From: Paraglaciecola sp. T6c
GTDB lineage: Bacteria; Pseudomonadota; Gammaproteobacteria; Enterobacterales; Alteromonadaceae
Reading direction: 5' to 3'
NCBI RefSeq assembly: GCF_000014225.1
Contig: NC_008228.1
Location: 4,588,001-4,652,000 of the forward strand
DNA length: 64,000 nt
Shown: positions 34,099 to 44,175 of the stretch, piece after piece
Position numbering within the stretch: the stretch's first letter is position 1
Layout: every line of letters begins with the position of its first letter
The notes under the pieces: model-generated
What the model was told of the DNA's origin: nothing
The model's input: the letters and a program-made list of their open reading frames with translations, nothing else
The model's database searches: none
Position numbers and translations under genes: made by a program

Positions 34099-35496
34099 CT
34101 AGAGCTGCTCTTCTGCGAACTCTGCTAAGCGACTACGTACTACTCCGTCTAAGTTAATCGTGGCACTACCTGAGAAGTTTTTAAACTTCTCAACTATGTA
34201 TGTCAAACCAGAGGTGACCGCGCTTAAATAGTTGCTGTCAATTTGCGCTAAGTTACCACTGCAAATGAGCTTAGTGCCCTCTCCGCAACGGGTGATAATG
34301 GTTTTAAGCTGTGAGGCTGTTAAGTTTTGCGATTCATCTAAAATAACAATGGCGTTTTGGATGCTTCGCCCACGCATAAAGTTAACCGATTTAAACTGAA
34401 TATTGGCTTTTTCCATGATGTAACTCATGGAGCCTTTGACGTTTTCATCGTTCTTGTGTAGCACTTCTAAAGAGTCCGTAATGGCCGCTAACCAGGGGGC
34501 CATTTTTTCCTCTTCCGTGCCTGGTAAAAAGCCTATAGATTCGGCTATCTCCGGTGTGCTGCGAGTAACAATGATCTTATCATACATGTTCTTCTCAACT
34601 ACCATTTCAAGGGCGGCGGCCAGTGCCAGCAAGGTTTTACCGCTACCTGCAGGCCCAGTTAAGATCACCAAATCTATATGTGGGTCCAGCAAAGAGTGAA
34701 ACGCCATGGCTTGGCCGATATTCTTTGGGGTAATTCCCCACGCTCTTCGGCCCATTAAGCGCTCGTAGCCCAAATCGAGTACGTCAATTTCTGTTTCTGA
34801 CACGGATTCAACCAAACCTGCGAAGTGTTCAGTATCATCCAGTAAATACTCGTTCACATAGGCCTCTGGCAAGACCTCTCGGGCGAGAGTGTGAATGGTA
34901 TCACGACCTTCTGAACGGCTATCTACTGCGGTAACTTCGTTCCAGAAATCCCCATTAAAACGATGAAAACCTTTAGATAAATATTTGATATCACTAACTA
35001 ATTGATCCGTTCGGTAGTCTTCAACATGAGCTAAACCTGCTCCTTTAGCTTTTAAGCGCATGTTGATATCTTTTGTCACCAAGGTAACAAGCCTAGGGCT
35101 ACATTGCCCCTGTAGATGCAGTGCAGTGTTAATAATACGATTGTCGTTTTCATCACTGGTGAACACGTGCTGATCCGCTGGCAATGCGTGGTCGACAAAG
35201 ATCGACAAACTGCCTGTTGGCGCATTATCACCTACGCCAATTCCTTGCATGCTAACGCCTGCCATTAACTGCTCTGGTGTGGCGTCGTGAAGTAAGTCTT
35301 CCATTGCGCGAATGGACACTCGAGCATCACGGGCGACATCTTTTTTACTGTCTTTGATGTAATCGAGCTCTTCGAGGACAGTCATTGGGACGACTACGTC
35401 ATGCTCTTTGAAAGATAGAAATGCGAGGGGTTCGTGTAGGAGGATATTGGTATCGAGTACGTAAATTCTTGTGTCTAACGCTTTTTTTTCTGGCAT
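34099..35496 (-). CDS. PhoH family protein with N-terminal PIN domain
   Basis: 465 residues, the usual length of the PIN-PhoH fusion (PhoH2). The PIN domain at residues 10-150 starts with V-L-D-T-N and has further acidic residues (E42, D117 region), matching a metal-dependent ribonuclease. The PhoH ATPase has Walker A G-P-A-G-S-G-K-T at 281-288, Walker B V-I-L-D-E-S-Q-N near 380 and sensor S-G-N-L-A-Q-I-D near 420. Known relatives unwind and cut RNA. It is a single gene, divergent from rapA. Confidence 0.9.
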   Translation of the reverse strand: MPEKKALDTRIYVLDTNILLHEPLAFLSFKEHDVVVPMTVLEELDYIKDSKKDVARDARVSIRAMEDLLHDATPEQLMAGVSMQGIGVGDNAPTGSLSIFVDHALPADQHVFTSDENDNRIINTALHLQGQCSPRLVTLVTKDINMRLKAKGAGLAHVEDYRTDQLVSDIKYLSKGFHRFNGDFWNEVTAVDSRSEGRDTIHTLAREVLPEAYVNEYLLDDTEHFAGLVESVSETEIDVLDLGYERLMGRRAWGITPKNIGQAMAFHSLLDPHIDLVILTGPAGSGKTLLALAAALEMVVEKNMYDKIIVTRSTPEIAESIGFLPGTEEEKMAPWLAAITDSLEVLHKNDENVKGSMSYIMEKANIQFKSVNFMRGRSIQNAIVILDESQNLTASQLKTIITRCGEGTKLICSGNLAQIDSNYLSAVTSGLTYIVEKFKNFSGSATINLDGVVRSRLAEFAEEQL

Positions 35497-35846
35497 TCGT
35501 CACTCCATTTGAATAAAAGGCACTGCAAAACAAATCACCTATAAACAGCCAATCAGGTATATCACTCAGCTGCTATTGGCCATCTGTTAGTGAAACAATA
35601 AACCACTTTTGTTCCTTATTCATCTACTTTTATTATATGGCGTTTATGCCATCACTTAGTTTAAAACCCGCCCGCAGGAACATAGATTATTAGGAATGGG
35701 CTTGGGTTAACGACTTTTATGCACAATATGTTTATATCAAGGTGGATTGACCTCCATCCCTAGGCACTATTGGTATACAATGCGCGCCGAAATTATTCCG
35801 CCCGCATCAAAAGTTCAGTTATGCATACACTGTTGGGAGACACTCT
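35497..35846. other. Divergent control region of phoH-type gene and rapA
   Basis: 350 bases with no credible gene; one frame of 62 codons crosses into rapA and is dismissed. An extended -10-like TGGTATACA at 35771-35779 lies about 68 bases before rapA. The TTGACC at 35747 is 21 bases from it, too far for a standard pair. Confidence 0.4.
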
Positions 35847-38678
35847 ATGGCGCAAAAACACTCATTCGCACTTGGTCAACGTTGGTTAAGCGATACCCAA
35901 ACAGAACTCGGCTTAGGGACTGTGGTATCCGTTGATAATCGCGCTGTCAGTTTGTTATTCCCTGCCACGGGAGACAGTCGAGTGTATGCCAAGCAAAGTG
36001 CTCCACTAACCCGCATTACATTTGGTGAGGGCGACAACATTACCAGCCACGAAGGTTGGGATATGAAGATCACTAACGTTAGTGAACATAACGAAATGTT
36101 GACCTATACCGGTATTCGCCATGACACCGAAGAAGAAGTGTTGTTGAAAGAAACTTTTATTGATCATCATTTTCAGCTAAACCAGCCAGAAAAACGCTTG
36201 TTTGCAGGGCAATTTGACCACCCCAAGTGGTTTGATTTACGCGAGCAATGTTTGAATCACCAATATAGCCACAGTACGTCATCATTATTGGGCTTTGTGG
36301 GAGCTCGGGTTGACTTGATCCCTCACCAATTGCACATAGCAGCAGAAGTGGGCCGTCGTTTTGCACCTCGAGTGTTACTTGCTGATGAAGTAGGTCTAGG
36401 TAAAACCATTGAAGCTGCGTTGATTATCCATCAGCAATTGCTAACTGCCCGTGCTGAACGCGTATTAATTGTAGTGCCTTCAAGCTTGGTGCATCAATGG
36501 TTGGTCGAGATGCTGCGCCGGGTGAACCTCGCGTTTTCCATTTTCGATGAAGAGCGCTGCAGCGCCATGGCTGGTGAAAGTGGTAACCCGTTCGAATCTG
36601 AGCAGCTGGTTATTTGTAGTTTAGACTTTTTAACCCACAACAGCAGCTATTACGAGTTAGCCATGCAAGCTCCATGGGATTTAATGGTGGTTGATGAAGC
36701 CCATCACCTGATTTGGAGTGAAGGCCAGCCGTCTCAAGAGTACCAAGTGGTGCAAGGTTTAGCCCAAGTCACCAAAGGGGTGTTACTGTTAACCGCCACG
36801 CCTGACCAACTTGGCCATGAAAGTCACTTTGCACGGCTGCGCTTGCTCGACCCAGCTCGCTTTCACGATTACCACAGCTTCGTAAAAGAAGAGCAGCAAT
36901 ACAGTACTTTGGCTCAAGCTATTTCTCCTTTGATGTCAGGTGATGCCTTAAGCGCGGATAACATTGCCGCTATTGAAGCCTTCGCTAAAGACGAAGATCT
37001 AGGTGACATCAATGCTATGTCTGCTAGGCAAAAAACGCAGTTACTACATAATTTACTCGACAGACACGGTACAGGCCGTTTGCTTTTCAGAAACAGCCGC
37101 GCTGGCGTCAGTGGCTTCCCTGATCGTAAATTGTATAGCTACAGCCTAGAACAGCCAGAAGAGTATATTGCCGCTCAAGATGAAGATCCAACCAACTTGT
37201 CGTTGCATTTAACACCAGAGCGCAACCCAGATATGGTCAACAGCTGGTTCAATATCGACCCAAGAGTGGACTGGTTTATTGATAAACTACAAGAGCTTAA
37301 AGGCGAGAAAGTTCTCACTATTTGTGCCAACGCAGGGACCGCATTGCAGTTAGCTGAGGTACTGCGGGTAAAAGCCGGTACTCGGGCAACAGTGTTCCAT
37401 GAAGGCATGGGCATAGTAGAGCGCGACAAAGCCGCAAACTACTTTGCACAAACCGAAGAAGGCGCGCAGGTGTTAATTTGCAGTGAAATCGGCAGTGAAG
37501 GGCGTAACTTTCAATTTGCTCACCACTTGGTGTTATTTGATTTACCCCAAGTACCAGATTTGCTTGAGCAGCGTATCGGTCGTCTTGATCGTATCGGTCA
37601 AACCCACGATGTGTGCATTCATGTGCCTTATTTTGATATGAGCGCCCAACAAGTACTACTTGACTGGTATCACCAGGGTCTGAATGCGTTTGAGCATACT
37701 TGCCCTACAGGCATGACTGTGTACGAGGAAACCCAAGAGTTACTGCATAGCTGCTTGATGTTCCCAACCGACTTTGCCGCGAGCGAGAACTTAATTAACC
37801 AAACCGCAAGTTTGCACAGACAACTCAAAGAGCGGTTAGAACAAGGGCGTGACAAACTGCTTGAGCTTAACTCGTCAGGTAAAGGCCGAGTGGAAAAGCT
37901 GCAAAAAGAAATACTCGCCGCAGAAGACTCACCCACCCTTGAGCTGTTCATGACACGCTTATTTGACACCCTTGGCCTTGCCCAAGAGGATAAAGACGAA
38001 AGTTGTTATATCCTTCGGCCCACTGAAACCATGGTAGCGACCTTACCCGGCCTAGATGAAGAAGGCATGACCATTACCTACGAACGCACCACCGCGACCC
38101 GTTTGGAGCATGTGAACTTCTTTAGCTGGGACCACCCCATGGTGCAACATGCCATGGAGACCGTCACTACAGAGATCACAGGTAAGAGCTCGGTAGCATT
38201 GGGAGAGGATAAATCCTTACCCGCTGGCGCATACTGGCTAGAGTGCTTGTTTGTGTTATCGGGTAAAGCTGAAAAATCATTGCAACTTGACCGCTTCTTG
38301 CCCCCCACGCCTATAAAAATTTGTGTTGATACCACTAACAGTGTGGTTGAAAAACAATTTACTAAGCTGGACAAAGTACGCGGTAAAATGGGTAATCAAT
38401 TGATTAAAGCGTTGACGCCTCAATTAACCAAAGCTTTAGCTGTAGCGCAAAGTCAAGGTGAAGCTGACGCGGAAAAAGTCCGCAAGCAGTGTCAAAAGCA
38501 AATGAAATCCTTGCTGGGCGGTGAGCTAAAACGTATGCAAAGCTTACAGAAAGTGAACCCGTCAATTCGCGATGAAGAAATTGCTCACCTGCAGCAACAA
38601 ATCGACGACTTGAAACTGGTTATTAGCGAAGCACGGGTGAATCTTGAAGCCATTAGACTGATAGTGAACAACCCCTAG
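35847..38678 (+). CDS. rapA: RNA polymerase-associated ATPase RapA
   Basis: 943 residues, close to the 968 of E. coli RapA. N-terminal Tudor-like regions (about 1-105) are followed by a Swi2/Snf2 ATPase with Walker A G-L-G-K-T at 183-187 and D-E-A-H at 283-286. The second lobe ends with Q-R-I-G-R-L-D-R-I-G-Q near 585. The C-terminal domain is rich in coiled helices. RapA binds RNA polymerase and recycles it from stalled or post-termination complexes. rluA follows after 14 bases, the same order as in E. coli, so an operon is likely. Confidence 0.96.
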   Translation: MAQKHSFALGQRWLSDTQTELGLGTVVSVDNRAVSLLFPATGDSRVYAKQSAPLTRITFGEGDNITSHEGWDMKITNVSEHNEMLTYTGIRHDTEEEVLLKETFIDHHFQLNQPEKRLFAGQFDHPKWFDLREQCLNHQYSHSTSSLLGFVGARVDLIPHQLHIAAEVGRRFAPRVLLADEVGLGKTIEAALIIHQQLLTARAERVLIVVPSSLVHQWLVEMLRRVNLAFSIFDEERCSAMAGESGNPFESEQLVICSLDFLTHNSSYYELAMQAPWDLMVVDEAHHLIWSEGQPSQEYQVVQGLAQVTKGVLLLTATPDQLGHESHFARLRLLDPARFHDYHSFVKEEQQYSTLAQAISPLMSGDALSADNIAAIEAFAKDEDLGDINAMSARQKTQLLHNLLDRHGTGRLLFRNSRAGVSGFPDRKLYSYSLEQPEEYIAAQDEDPTNLSLHLTPERNPDMVNSWFNIDPRVDWFIDKLQELKGEKVLTICANAGTALQLAEVLRVKAGTRATVFHEGMGIVERDKAANYFAQTEEGAQVLICSEIGSEGRNFQFAHHLVLFDLPQVPDLLEQRIGRLDRIGQTHDVCIHVPYFDMSAQQVLLDWYHQGLNAFEHTCPTGMTVYEETQELLHSCLMFPTDFAASENLINQTASLHRQLKERLEQGRDKLLELNSSGKGRVEKLQKEILAAEDSPTLELFMTRLFDTLGLAQEDKDESCYILRPTETMVATLPGLDEEGMTITYERTTATRLEHVNFFSWDHPMVQHAMETVTTEITGKSSVALGEDKSLPAGAYWLECLFVLSGKAEKSLQLDRFLPPTPIKICVDTTNSVVEKQFTKLDKVRGKMGNQLIKALTPQLTKALAVAQSQGEADAEKVRKQCQKQMKSLLGGELKRMQSLQKVNPSIRDEEIAHLQQQIDDLKLVISEARVNLEAIRLIVNNP

Positions 38679-38692
38679 GAAGAATCGAGTTT

Positions 38693-39349
38693 ATGGCCAT
38701 AGTCAATTATGCGCCGCCCACGCGGCCATATTTACAGATTGTGTTTAAGGATGAATATGTGTTGGTACTCAATAAACCAAGTGGCTTATTGACCGTACCA
38801 GGCAAGGCCCTAGAGCATAAAGACAGCTTAGAATTGCGGGTGCAGCGGGTTTATCCTACTGCCCGTATTGTGCATCGTTTAGACATGGCCACATCAGGTT
38901 TATTAGTCATGGCCCTTGATAAAGACACTCACCGTCAACTATCAAAGCAGTTTGAACTGCGTCAAACACGTAAAACCTATATCGCCAGAGTATTTGGTCA
39001 AGTCAATGGCGAACGGGGTAGTGTCGATTTGCCGCTAATGTGTGATTGGCCGAACAGGCCTAAACAAATGGTCTGTCAGCAAAGAGGCAAACCGTCATTA
39101 ACTCATTGGCGCATTTTAGAGCGAAATGACCACACGACGCGAATGGAATTAACGCCAGTAACAGGGCGCTCCCATCAACTAAGAGTACACATGTTGAGCT
39201 TAGGGCATCCTATTTTAGGGGATCGTCTGTATGCTCACTTTGACGCGTTGGCCATGGCTAACAGACTACAATTGCACGCTCAAACCTTGGGTTTTACCCA
39301 CCCTGCGACGAACGCGTCAGTGGATTTTCACGCCCCAGTTCCTTTTTAA
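38693..39349 (+). CDS. rluA: RNA pseudouridine synthase A (23S rRNA/tRNA)
   Basis: 218 residues, the normal size of RluA. The catalytic motif H-R-L-D-M-A-T-S-G-L-L near residue 62 carries the nucleophilic Asp. Later R-S-H-Q-L-R-V-H-M and the ending with H-P...F match the family. RluA modifies U746 in 23S rRNA and U32 in some tRNAs. The gene follows rapA directly, as in E. coli, which supports RluA over the RluC/D paralogues, and there is no S4 domain. Confidence 0.93.
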   Translation: MAIVNYAPPTRPYLQIVFKDEYVLVLNKPSGLLTVPGKALEHKDSLELRVQRVYPTARIVHRLDMATSGLLVMALDKDTHRQLSKQFELRQTRKTYIARVFGQVNGERGSVDLPLMCDWPNRPKQMVCQQRGKPSLTHWRILERNDHTTRMELTPVTGRSHQLRVHMLSLGHPILGDRLYAHFDALAMANRLQLHAQTLGFTHPATNASVDFHAPVPF

Positions 39350-39418
39350 TGTCGCCTTTACTAAAGTTCCTCTATTTCGCGCCCGATAACAGGCTATGGC
39401 GAGGGAAATTTGGTTTCT

Positions 39419-40399
39419 ATGAACATCTCATTTTTTAACAGATCCAAGATATTTTTGGATGACATCTTCATACCTGCCCTTCACGCTTTCATGCACAACG
39501 TTGCGTTGGGTTGCATGCTGCTTGTACCAAGCATGACAAGTGCCAGCACCCTGACAGATGTACAACGTCAATTGTTCCCCGACAAGGCTAAAATTCTACA
39601 AGCGAATAACAAGTCTACGGTAATCATTGAGTCACAAAACACCACATCCAACTTAAATGGCGTCGCCATATTAGTTGGCGAAACAGGCCGCCCTCCTTCG
39701 AGTCAGCAAAACTTAGCCATGCTTACCCAATATCTCAATGATTTAGGTTGGGTGACTATGCAAATAACGCCGCCAACAATTGGGTTTGAGCCCGATTTGA
39801 CCGATGAAAAAACGACCGCACCAGATTCTCAATCTCAAGCGTCGACGACTGACGAATCGCAAGATAATACAGCAAATGATGAAACCGAGGCCGCACAGGA
39901 AACGCCTACCCCAGCTAATAGCTCGCCTGCATCCCCTCAGTATCAGTTACACCAGATAAGCAATGGACACTTCTTGCAACATGAACAAGAGCTACGTGGA
40001 TTGATGCAGGCGGCAATGGCTAGGGCTCAGAGTTACTCTGGTTTTAGACTCATTATCGCCCAAGGCACTAGCGCCGCTTGGTTGATAAAGATATATGCTG
40101 AAAAACAAATTCCCAGCCCTGATGCCCTAGTGACAATTAGTCCTTTTTGGCCCCAGCGCAACTTGAATGCGCTCATTGCGAATTACACAGCAGTGACAGA
40201 AATGCCATTACTCGATATTTATAGTCCTCAAGATAATAATTGGAGTTTAATGAGTGCAACTCAACGCGGAATTGATGCCAGCAAAAATCTAAAACTGGAC
40301 TATCGACAGCGACAACTCACCAACACATTTAACACCTTTTCAGACAGCGCGTTTGTGAGTAAAGAAATATACGGCTGGTTGCATTATTTAGGCTGGTGA
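39419..40399 (+). CDS. DUF3530 family exported protein
   Basis: 326 residues from the ATG at 39419; a TTG at 39410 is also possible. A hydrophobic stretch near residues 25-45 is likely a signal peptide. The DUF3530 pattern shows in G-V-A-I-L-V-G-E-T-G-R-P-P-S near 80, L-G-W-V-T-M-Q-I near 108 and an alpha/beta-hydrolase-like Q-G-T-S-A-A-W near 215, where the expected nucleophile is a serine. A 45-residue Ser/Thr/Glu/Pro linker (about 135-180) interrupts the fold. Function unknown, though a lipase/esterase fold is likely. Confidence 0.75.
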   Translation: MNISFFNRSKIFLDDIFIPALHAFMHNVALGCMLLVPSMTSASTLTDVQRQLFPDKAKILQANNKSTVIIESQNTTSNLNGVAILVGETGRPPSSQQNLAMLTQYLNDLGWVTMQITPPTIGFEPDLTDEKTTAPDSQSQASTTDESQDNTANDETEAAQETPTPANSSPASPQYQLHQISNGHFLQHEQELRGLMQAAMARAQSYSGFRLIIAQGTSAAWLIKIYAEKQIPSPDALVTISPFWPQRNLNALIANYTAVTEMPLLDIYSPQDNNWSLMSATQRGIDASKNLKLDYRQRQLTNTFNTFSDSAFVSKEIYGWLHYLGW

Positions 40400-40553
40400 G
40401 GCGAGAAATACATTGTAGTACTCGGATAAAACATTCTTTATTTCAAAAAGATAGCTTAAATCTGCCGCATTTTTTGGGTAAAGACCAAACATAATCACTA
40501 TAAAACACTATACTTTTGTCTAGTTCGACTTATTGATACGAGGGTATTAGGCA

Positions 40554-40886
40554 GTGATAAGTGTACAAAAGTTTTTAAATGTTAAGTCTCAGCAACTCGC
40601 ATATTTTGTTCGAGCCTTCTGGAACAACCGCATAGTTTACAAAGAATTAGACTTGTATTTCTGGGATACGATGGAGGAATGGTCTCAAGTCAGCCATTTA
40701 GCGGATCAACCAAGTTCGCAGCAGGAGCGCGTGTTTTGGTATGTGCTTCACCAGTTACATTTTTGGCCAGAAAAAACCTTACGAGAAGACTCCAATTTAC
40801 GCAGTGATTTAGACTTATGCGTCAACTTCTTAGAAAGCGAAGATGAGTATCCATTTCCTTATGAATATTTAGGCTCACGACCTTAA
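40554..40886 (+). CDS. Small acidic hypothetical protein
   Basis: 110 residues from a GTG. Rich in aromatic residues (W-N-N, Y-F-W-D-T-M-E-E-W, F-W-Y-V-L-H-Q-L-H-F-W-P-E) and acidic near the end. No signal peptide or membrane helix. I do not recognise a family. It could be a conserved gammaproteobacterial small protein, since codon use and frame look coding, but this is unproven. It converges with the AmpG-like gene, only 10 bases apart. Confidence 0.6.
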   Translation: MISVQKFLNVKSQQLAYFVRAFWNNRIVYKELDLYFWDTMEEWSQVSHLADQPSSQQERVFWYVLHQLHFWPEKTLREDSNLRSDLDLCVNFLESEDEYPFPYEYLGSRP

Positions 40887-40896
40887 CGGATTATCG

Positions 40897-42150
40897 TTAT
40901 GGTTGTGTTTCCTCGCTTTTAATTGCATTCCATGGTGCTATTTTTAGCAGCATTAACATTCCTGGAATAGCGCACACAAAACAGATAATAAAAAACTGGG
41001 TGTAACCCACCGCTTCGATAACATAACCTGTCGTGGCGCTTACAAATGTGCGTGGCACCGCCGCAATACTCGAAAACAAAGCGAACTGTGTAGCAGTAAA
41101 ATGGCGATTAGTCGATTTAGCCATAAACGCGATAAGCGCTACGGAGCCCAGCCCAACGCCAAAATATTCAAAGCCACTAGCAATCGCCAACACAAGATGG
41201 TTATACCCCACCATGGATAACATGACGTAACCCAAAATAGATATCAATTGAAAGACGCCAAACACCCACAAGCTTCGATTAATACCCAGTTTGATCATGG
41301 CTACCCCGCCAAGAATTGTCCCCGCTGTTGCTCCAATAGTTTTGGCTATTTTCGCAATTGAGCCTATTTCTACCGTGGAAAAGCCCATATCTAGAAAGAA
41401 TGGTGTTTCTAGGGCGGTGGCCATACTGTCGCCTAGTTTATAAAACATGATAAACAGTAAGATAAGTACCGCTTGCTGCCAACCTTGACGCTGGAAGAAC
41501 TCCACAAAAGGCTCTACCACCGCTGAGCGCAGTGTCTGTGGTTCGTCCCCTGCTTTGGACGTTTCGTTAATCATTAGCGTGGTCACTAGACCGACCAACA
41601 TAAATACAGCAATGCTCATATGCGCCACTGACCAAGGATAGAAGCCCGCTAAAATCATCGCTAACGAACCGGGTACAAATGAAGAGATGCGATACGCCTG
41701 AGCATAAAAGCCGTTCCCAGCTCCCAATTCATCGTCCGGTAGTAATTCTCGGCGATAGGCATCAATAACAATATCTTGGCTGGCGCTGAAAAAAGCGATA
41801 GCCGCGACAATCACTATAATATGGCTGATGTCTGTTGCAGGGTCATAAAAAGACAACATACTCATCAACACAATCAGCGCCACTTGGGTAATGAACATCC
41901 AGCCTCGTCGCCTGCCGAGCATAGGTACCACGAAGCGGTCCATGACTGGGGACCAGATAAATTTCCATGTGTAAGGAAACAGGACGAGATTAATCAAGCC
42001 AATGGTAGACAAATCAATGTCAGCTGAGCGAAGCCAAGCTGGCACAAATTGAATCAATAAATAAAGGGGAAGACCGGAGGAAAAACCAGTGCAAATACAA
42101 ATAAGCATGCGCTTATTTAACAACGCCTGGCGTAACGTTTTATTATTCAT
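40897..42150 (-). CDS. AmpG-like MFS permease
   Basis: 417 residues, twelve predicted membrane helices. N-terminal G-F-S-S-G-L-P-L-Y-L near residue 21, F-I-W-S-P-V-M-D-R-F near 65 and S-A-S-Q-D-I-V-I-D-A-Y-R near 120 are typical of the AmpG/acetyl-CoA transporter group. AmpG imports anhydro-muropeptides during cell-wall recycling. E. coli AmpG is longer (491, with two extra helices), so this member may have the plain twelve-helix form or another substrate. A single gene. Confidence 0.85.
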   Translation of the reverse strand: MNNKTLRQALLNKRMLICICTGFSSGLPLYLLIQFVPAWLRSADIDLSTIGLINLVLFPYTWKFIWSPVMDRFVVPMLGRRRGWMFITQVALIVLMSMLSFYDPATDISHIIVIVAAIAFFSASQDIVIDAYRRELLPDDELGAGNGFYAQAYRISSFVPGSLAMILAGFYPWSVAHMSIAVFMLVGLVTTLMINETSKAGDEPQTLRSAVVEPFVEFFQRQGWQQAVLILLFIMFYKLGDSMATALETPFFLDMGFSTVEIGSIAKIAKTIGATAGTILGGVAMIKLGINRSLWVFGVFQLISILGYVMLSMVGYNHLVLAIASGFEYFGVGLGSVALIAFMAKSTNRHFTATQFALFSSIAAVPRTFVSATTGYVIEAVGYTQFFIICFVCAIPGMLMLLKIAPWNAIKSEETQP

Positions 42151-42196
42151 AACAACTAGATATTCTTTTAATTATACTCTGACTTAAGCGTTTACT

Positions 42197-43147
42197 TTAA
42201 GCAATAACCACCCGATTACGGCCGCTAATTTTCGCTTGATATAGGGCTTTATCAGCACTTTCTAACCATTGTATATGTTGTTCAAATACAGGGGAAAATT
42301 GCGCTATTCCTAAGCTGACTGTAAAGGAAATAGTCTGCTGTTCATACTCAATTTTGAGATTTTCCACAGTCTCTCTGATACGTTGAGCAAGAACCATGAC
42401 ATTTTGTGAGGCAGTATCGGGTAATAAAATTGTAAATTCTTCACCGCCATAACGGCCACAGATGTCTGTTTCTCTTGTAACATCCTCGATCAGCTTGGCG
42501 AGCTGGCGTATCACTTCATCGCCCGCAGGGTGACCGTAGTTATCATTGATTTTTTTAAAATTATCGATGTCTAACATGATGACTGACGACTGACTCGGCT
42601 TACGCAAATTTCGTTTAAATTCGCGACTAAATTGCTCTTCCCAATAGCGGCGGTTAAAAATGCCTGTTAGACCATCTATTCGGCTTAATCGCTGCAACTC
42701 ACTGTTGAGTTCATCAACTGCCTGCTTACTTACAGCCTGATCGGTTACGTCATACACCACGATACACACTTGTTCTACTTGCCCCGATAAAGAGGCCAAT
42801 GGAAATATGGTGATGTTTTGGTACATAAACTTAGAGGGTGAAGTAATAGGTCGATTAGCCCCAAACCGAAAAAGAAAAGGCCGCTGTTCCCAGATAACAA
42901 AAACCGGGCTTTTCATGGAAAAAACAGGTTCGACCTTGGCCCTTAGCCAAGTTTCGTCGATTTCAGGAAAATGCGTAAATAGAGATGTACCTCGGATCGT
43001 ACTCGGCGCGATATTGCTGTGGTTCTCCATAAACAAGTTCCACACCATTACCAGATATTCCCTGTCAACCACCACTATGCCTACTTCAATGGAGCCAAGT
43101 AAATCGTGCTTCCAATGCATTTCAGCTAACTCTTTCATATCTTGCAC
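42197..43147 (-). CDS. Diguanylate cyclase with PAS-like sensor
   Basis: 316 residues. The N-terminal 140 residues look like a PAS fold (G-S-I-E-V-G-I-V-V-V-D-R-E-Y near 18). A GGDEF domain follows with the signature G-G-E-E-F at 234-238. The inhibitory-site R-E-T-D at 225-228 is present, so product feedback is likely. It makes c-di-GMP from two GTP in the cytoplasm, probably favouring attached growth. It starts 11 bases after the stop of the receiver/CheC-like gene, so the two are most likely one operon and one signal path. Confidence 0.92.
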   Translation of the reverse strand: MQDMKELAEMHWKHDLLGSIEVGIVVVDREYLVMVWNLFMENHSNIAPSTIRGTSLFTHFPEIDETWLRAKVEPVFSMKSPVFVIWEQRPFLFRFGANRPITSPSKFMYQNITIFPLASLSGQVEQVCIVVYDVTDQAVSKQAVDELNSELQRLSRIDGLTGIFNRRYWEEQFSREFKRNLRKPSQSSVIMLDIDNFKKINDNYGHPAGDEVIRQLAKLIEDVTRETDICGRYGGEEFTILLPDTASQNVMVLAQRIRETVENLKIEYEQQTISFTVSLGIAQFSPVFEQHIQWLESADKALYQAKISGRNRVVIA

Positions 43148-43158
43148 TGATGCAACTC

Positions 43159-44175
43159 CTATTGGGTAACCGTAACAAGTTTTGCGTAAACCAATTCCAT
43201 TGCATTGCCAGGAAACAGCAACAACAAATCAAACTGAATATCGTGGGATTTAATCGCATAGGCTATTTCAATTGCGAGAATTTTATCCCAGCGCTGATGA
43301 TTGCTCTCAAGCACTTGGTCAATGTCACAATGGCGCCCTAAAATTATCGGATGATTGTGACTAAAGGTGACATGTAGTTGTTCTGACAATGCATTGATGC
43401 AGGCGCCCACAATAATATTGGAAATATCCATCAGCACTTCTAATTCGGATTCTTCTTCAGTGCTATTATGTTTGTAGTTCAACAACTTGCCCATATTTGC
43501 GATGTTGGCATCATTGAAAATCACCAATGCTTCACCGTTAATTCCAGCGCCGATAAAGCCATGGGAAACAGCAGATATACTGTCGCTAGTTTTCACGTCA
43601 GACATCGCCATGTGTAATTCGTTGTTAGTAATTAGATTTACATTAGGGATAGGCAGTTGAATAAACTCCCCAAGCAGCTTAGCAACGTTCTCGCCGGCTC
43701 TTCCCATAGCTACGTTTGCCATTTCACGGTAAGCGTCAAGCTCTGCGCCCTGGCTATGAGGCTCAACAATAGCAACTTTTTCAGAACGCCCCTTACAGGT
43801 CATGTCACCTGAATACACACCGTACTGGCGTAGTATTTCGCCCAACTTTTGATTATCGATAGGCTTGGGAATAAAAGCTATAGCACCAAGGCCCAGCATT
43901 TTTTTATGGGCTTCAGGTTGAACATCTCCCGAGACTACGATCACCAGAGTAGGCAGATCCTGCTCTTTTACGACCTGCATAGTCTGATAACCATCCATTA
44001 CCGGCATGTTCAAATCGAGAAACATGACGTCAGCTTGTCCTTGCTTGATGGCACTGAGCGCTTCTTTACCATTTTCGGCAAAGTAAATGTCCACATCCCA
44101 ACCATCTGGTATCGCACGAGCCATTTGACGGCGAGCAAAACCGGAGTCATCACAAATAAGGACTGACATTGTCAT
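43159..44175 (-). CDS. Response regulator with CheC/CheX-like phosphatase domain
   Basis: About 338 residues from the ATG at 44175 (44169 also possible). A receiver domain spans about 1-125: I-C-D-D-S-G-F-A near the start, phospho-acceptor Asp in F-L-D-L-N-M-P and Lys in I-P-K-P-I-D. The C-terminal part (150-338) shows two CheC-type helices, E-M-A-N-V-A-M-G-R-A-G-E-N and D-I-S-N-I-I-V-G-A-C-I-N-A-L. In chemotaxis phosphatases the Glu and Asn there remove phosphate from CheY; the second helix has Asp for Glu. Fusing a receiver to its phosphatase and pairing it with a cyclase suggests a self-limiting signal. Confidence 0.85.
   Translation of the reverse strand: MTMSVLICDDSGFARRQMARAIPDGWDVDIYFAENGKEALSAIKQGQADVMFLDLNMPVMDGYQTMQVVKEQDLPTLVIVVSGDVQPEAHKKMLGLGAIAFIPKPIDNQKLGEILRQYGVYSGDMTCKGRSEKVAIVEPHSQGAELDAYREMANVAMGRAGENVAKLLGEFIQLPIPNVNLITNNELHMAMSDVKTSDSISAVSHGFIGAGINGEALVIFNDANIANMGKLLNYKHNSTEEESELEVLMDISNIIVGACINALSEQLHVTFSHNHPIILGRHCDIDQVLESNHQRWDKILAIEIAYAIKSHDIQFDLLLLFPGNAMELVYAKLVTVTQ

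Noticed and set aside
35747-35779. TTGACC and TATACA as a standard promoter of rapA
   Set aside because: The spacing is 21 bases, too long; only the extended -10-like element is kept as a weak hint.
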